Shown here piece by piece: positions 5,583 to 6,296 of a stretch of DNA of 6,296 bases. Location: contig JAKQKW010000006.1 in NCBI GenBank assembly GCA_029560455.1, positions 1 to 6,296 of the forward strand, read 5' to 3'. Each line of letters opens with the position of its first letter. Positions within the stretch are counted from its first letter, which is position 1. Origin of the DNA: Candidatus Rifleibacteriota bacterium. Its GTDB lineage: Bacteria > Riflebacteria > Ozemobacteria > Ozemobacterales > Ozemobacteraceae. The notes under the pieces are model-generated. The model had not been told where the DNA came from. It saw only the letters and a list, made by a program, of their open reading frames with translations, and did not search any database. The translations under genes were made by a program, and so were the position numbers.

Positions 5583-6296
5583 CAGAAGCTGCTGATTCCG
5601 ATGGATGATTCACAATCTGATCATCTGCGCGGCTACGGCGTGACTTACTGGGTGCTCGACAAGACCGGCACCGACGTTGAGTGGTTGCTGAACTATCGTA
5701 GCGGCTCGTTTCTGACTGAAGATATGCCTGAGATTCGTGAACGGGCGAGAACAGCCGGGGTGACGATCGAGCCGGTTTCAGATGCTCAGCTTGGCCAGAT
5801 TTACGCGCAGATCGAAGAAGAGAACATGGAAAAGGTGCTTCTCGAAAAGGCCCCGAAAGTGGCGGTTTACTCGCCCGACTACGCCGAACCCTGGGATGAC
5901 GCGGTTACGCTCGTGCTCAATTATGCCCAGATACCGTTCGAGAGTTTCTACGACGAAAAGGTTCTCAACGGCGAGATAAGCAAATATGACTGGGTGCACC
6001 TGCATCACGAAGATTTTACCGGTCAGTTCGGCAAGTTTTATGGCTCGTTCAGGTTCGTCGACTGGTACCGCAAGCAGGTGACCCGCGCACAGCTCGAAGC
6101 CCAGAAGCATGGGTTCAAAAAGGTCAGCGAAATGAAGCTGGCAGTAGCGCGTGGCATCAAAAAATTCGTGCTCGATGGCGGTTTTCTTTTTGCAATGTGC
6201 TCGGCGGCCGACTCTATTGACATTGCCCTCGCCGCCAATGGTGTTGACATTGTTGCCAGAGAGCTCGACGGTGATGACGTCGACCCTCTCGCCCAG
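5487..6296 (+). CDS. exported 'asparagine synthetase B'-labelled family protein, 3' truncated
   Basis: 270 residues are visible and the frame is still open at the window end. Residues 1-32 form a signal peptide (SYRARNQ, then a hydrophobic core with Cys18, Cys21 and Cys22, then LPAQA before QK). The mature part begins KLLIPMDDSQSDHLRGYGVTY, then WLLNYRSGSF (66-75), PWDDAV (135-140), YDWVHLHHEDFTGQ (167-180) and GGFLFAMCSAADS (231-243). I recognise these from a Bacteroidetes family commonly named 'asparagine synthetase B', roughly 400 residues long, so about a third is probably missing here. The name looks wrong. Real AsnB has a catalytic Cys at position 2 and an SGG.DS loop in a cytoplasmic protein; this one starts with a signal peptide and shows neither in the visible part. 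The GGFLFAMC segment could be the nucleophile turn of a class I amidotransferase-like fold, with Cys238 as candidate, and HHED (173-176) could bind metal or act in catalysis; both are inference. The biochemical role is unknown. It follows the TPR gene with ATGA overlap and a strong ribosome site. Confidence 0.8.
   Translation, partial: MTDSGSYRARNQLFLMVCLLCCALMGALPAQAQKLLIPMDDSQSDHLRGYGVTYWVLDKTGTDVEWLLNYRSGSFLTEDMPEIRERARTAGVTIEPVSDAQLGQIYAQIEEENMEKVLLEKAPKVAVYSPDYAEPWDDAVTLVLNYAQIPFESFYDEKVLNGEISKYDWVHLHHEDFTGQFGKFYGSFRFVDWYRKQVTRAQLEAQKHGFKKVSEMKLAVARGIKKFVLDGGFLFAMCSAADSIDIALAANGVDIVARELDGDDVDPLAQ

Noticed and set aside
5487..6296. True asparagine synthetase (asnB symbol)
   Set aside because: No N-terminal catalytic Cys2 and no ATP-binding SGG.DS motif in the visible part, and there is a signal peptide; no gene symbol was given.

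Overview
The window is a tightly packed, single-direction (+ strand) piece of an operon holding three genes, two of them cut by the window edges. Each junction is a 4-base ATGA overlap of stop and start codons, so the genes are almost certainly co-transcribed and translationally coupled. No RNA gene, CRISPR array, origin or complete transposase is visible. There is no non-coding stretch over 300 bases.

Layout: (1) base 2 to 2872, the C-terminal 956 residues of a large extracytoplasmic protein. It has beta-rich Ig-like modules followed by very long Gln/Glu/Lys-rich helical regions and best fits the DUF4175-type membrane protein family. (2) 2869-5490, a TPR-type helical repeat protein of 794 residues counted from its signal peptide. 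(3) 5487 to the window end, the first 270 residues of a signal-peptide-bearing protein. I recognise it as the family often labelled 'asparagine synthetase B' in Bacteroidetes genomes, although it shows no asparagine synthetase motif.

The most unusual feature is at the start of gene 2. About 225 bases of composite palindromic repeat DNA (the type that reads VMPAEAGI / DSRFRGND on the opposite strand) sit between the coupled start codon at 2869 and the signal-peptide methionine at 3106. The insert keeps the reading frame open. It holds two diverged 59-bp copies of one unit, a 21-bp tandem array and three 8-bp-stem, 4-base-loop hairpins. Its left edge resembles a second dispersed repeat family (VPELVEG type). 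The result is either a protein with a 79-residue repeat-encoded leader in front of its signal peptide, or a shift of initiation to a start codon lying 4 bases behind a hairpin.

Organism: a bacterium with roughly 50-55% GC by eye and an envelope containing exported proteins, probably Gram-negative. The gene families recall lineages with MoxR/DUF58/VWA-type envelope clusters (Bacteroidetes, Planctomycetes and candidate phyla such as Riflebacteria), but the window cannot fix the phylum. Working model (inference): the first product is membrane anchored with a long periplasmic coiled coil, the second is an exported TPR scaffold, and the third is an exported protein with a possible amidotransferase-like fold. 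Together they could form one envelope-located assembly of unknown function.
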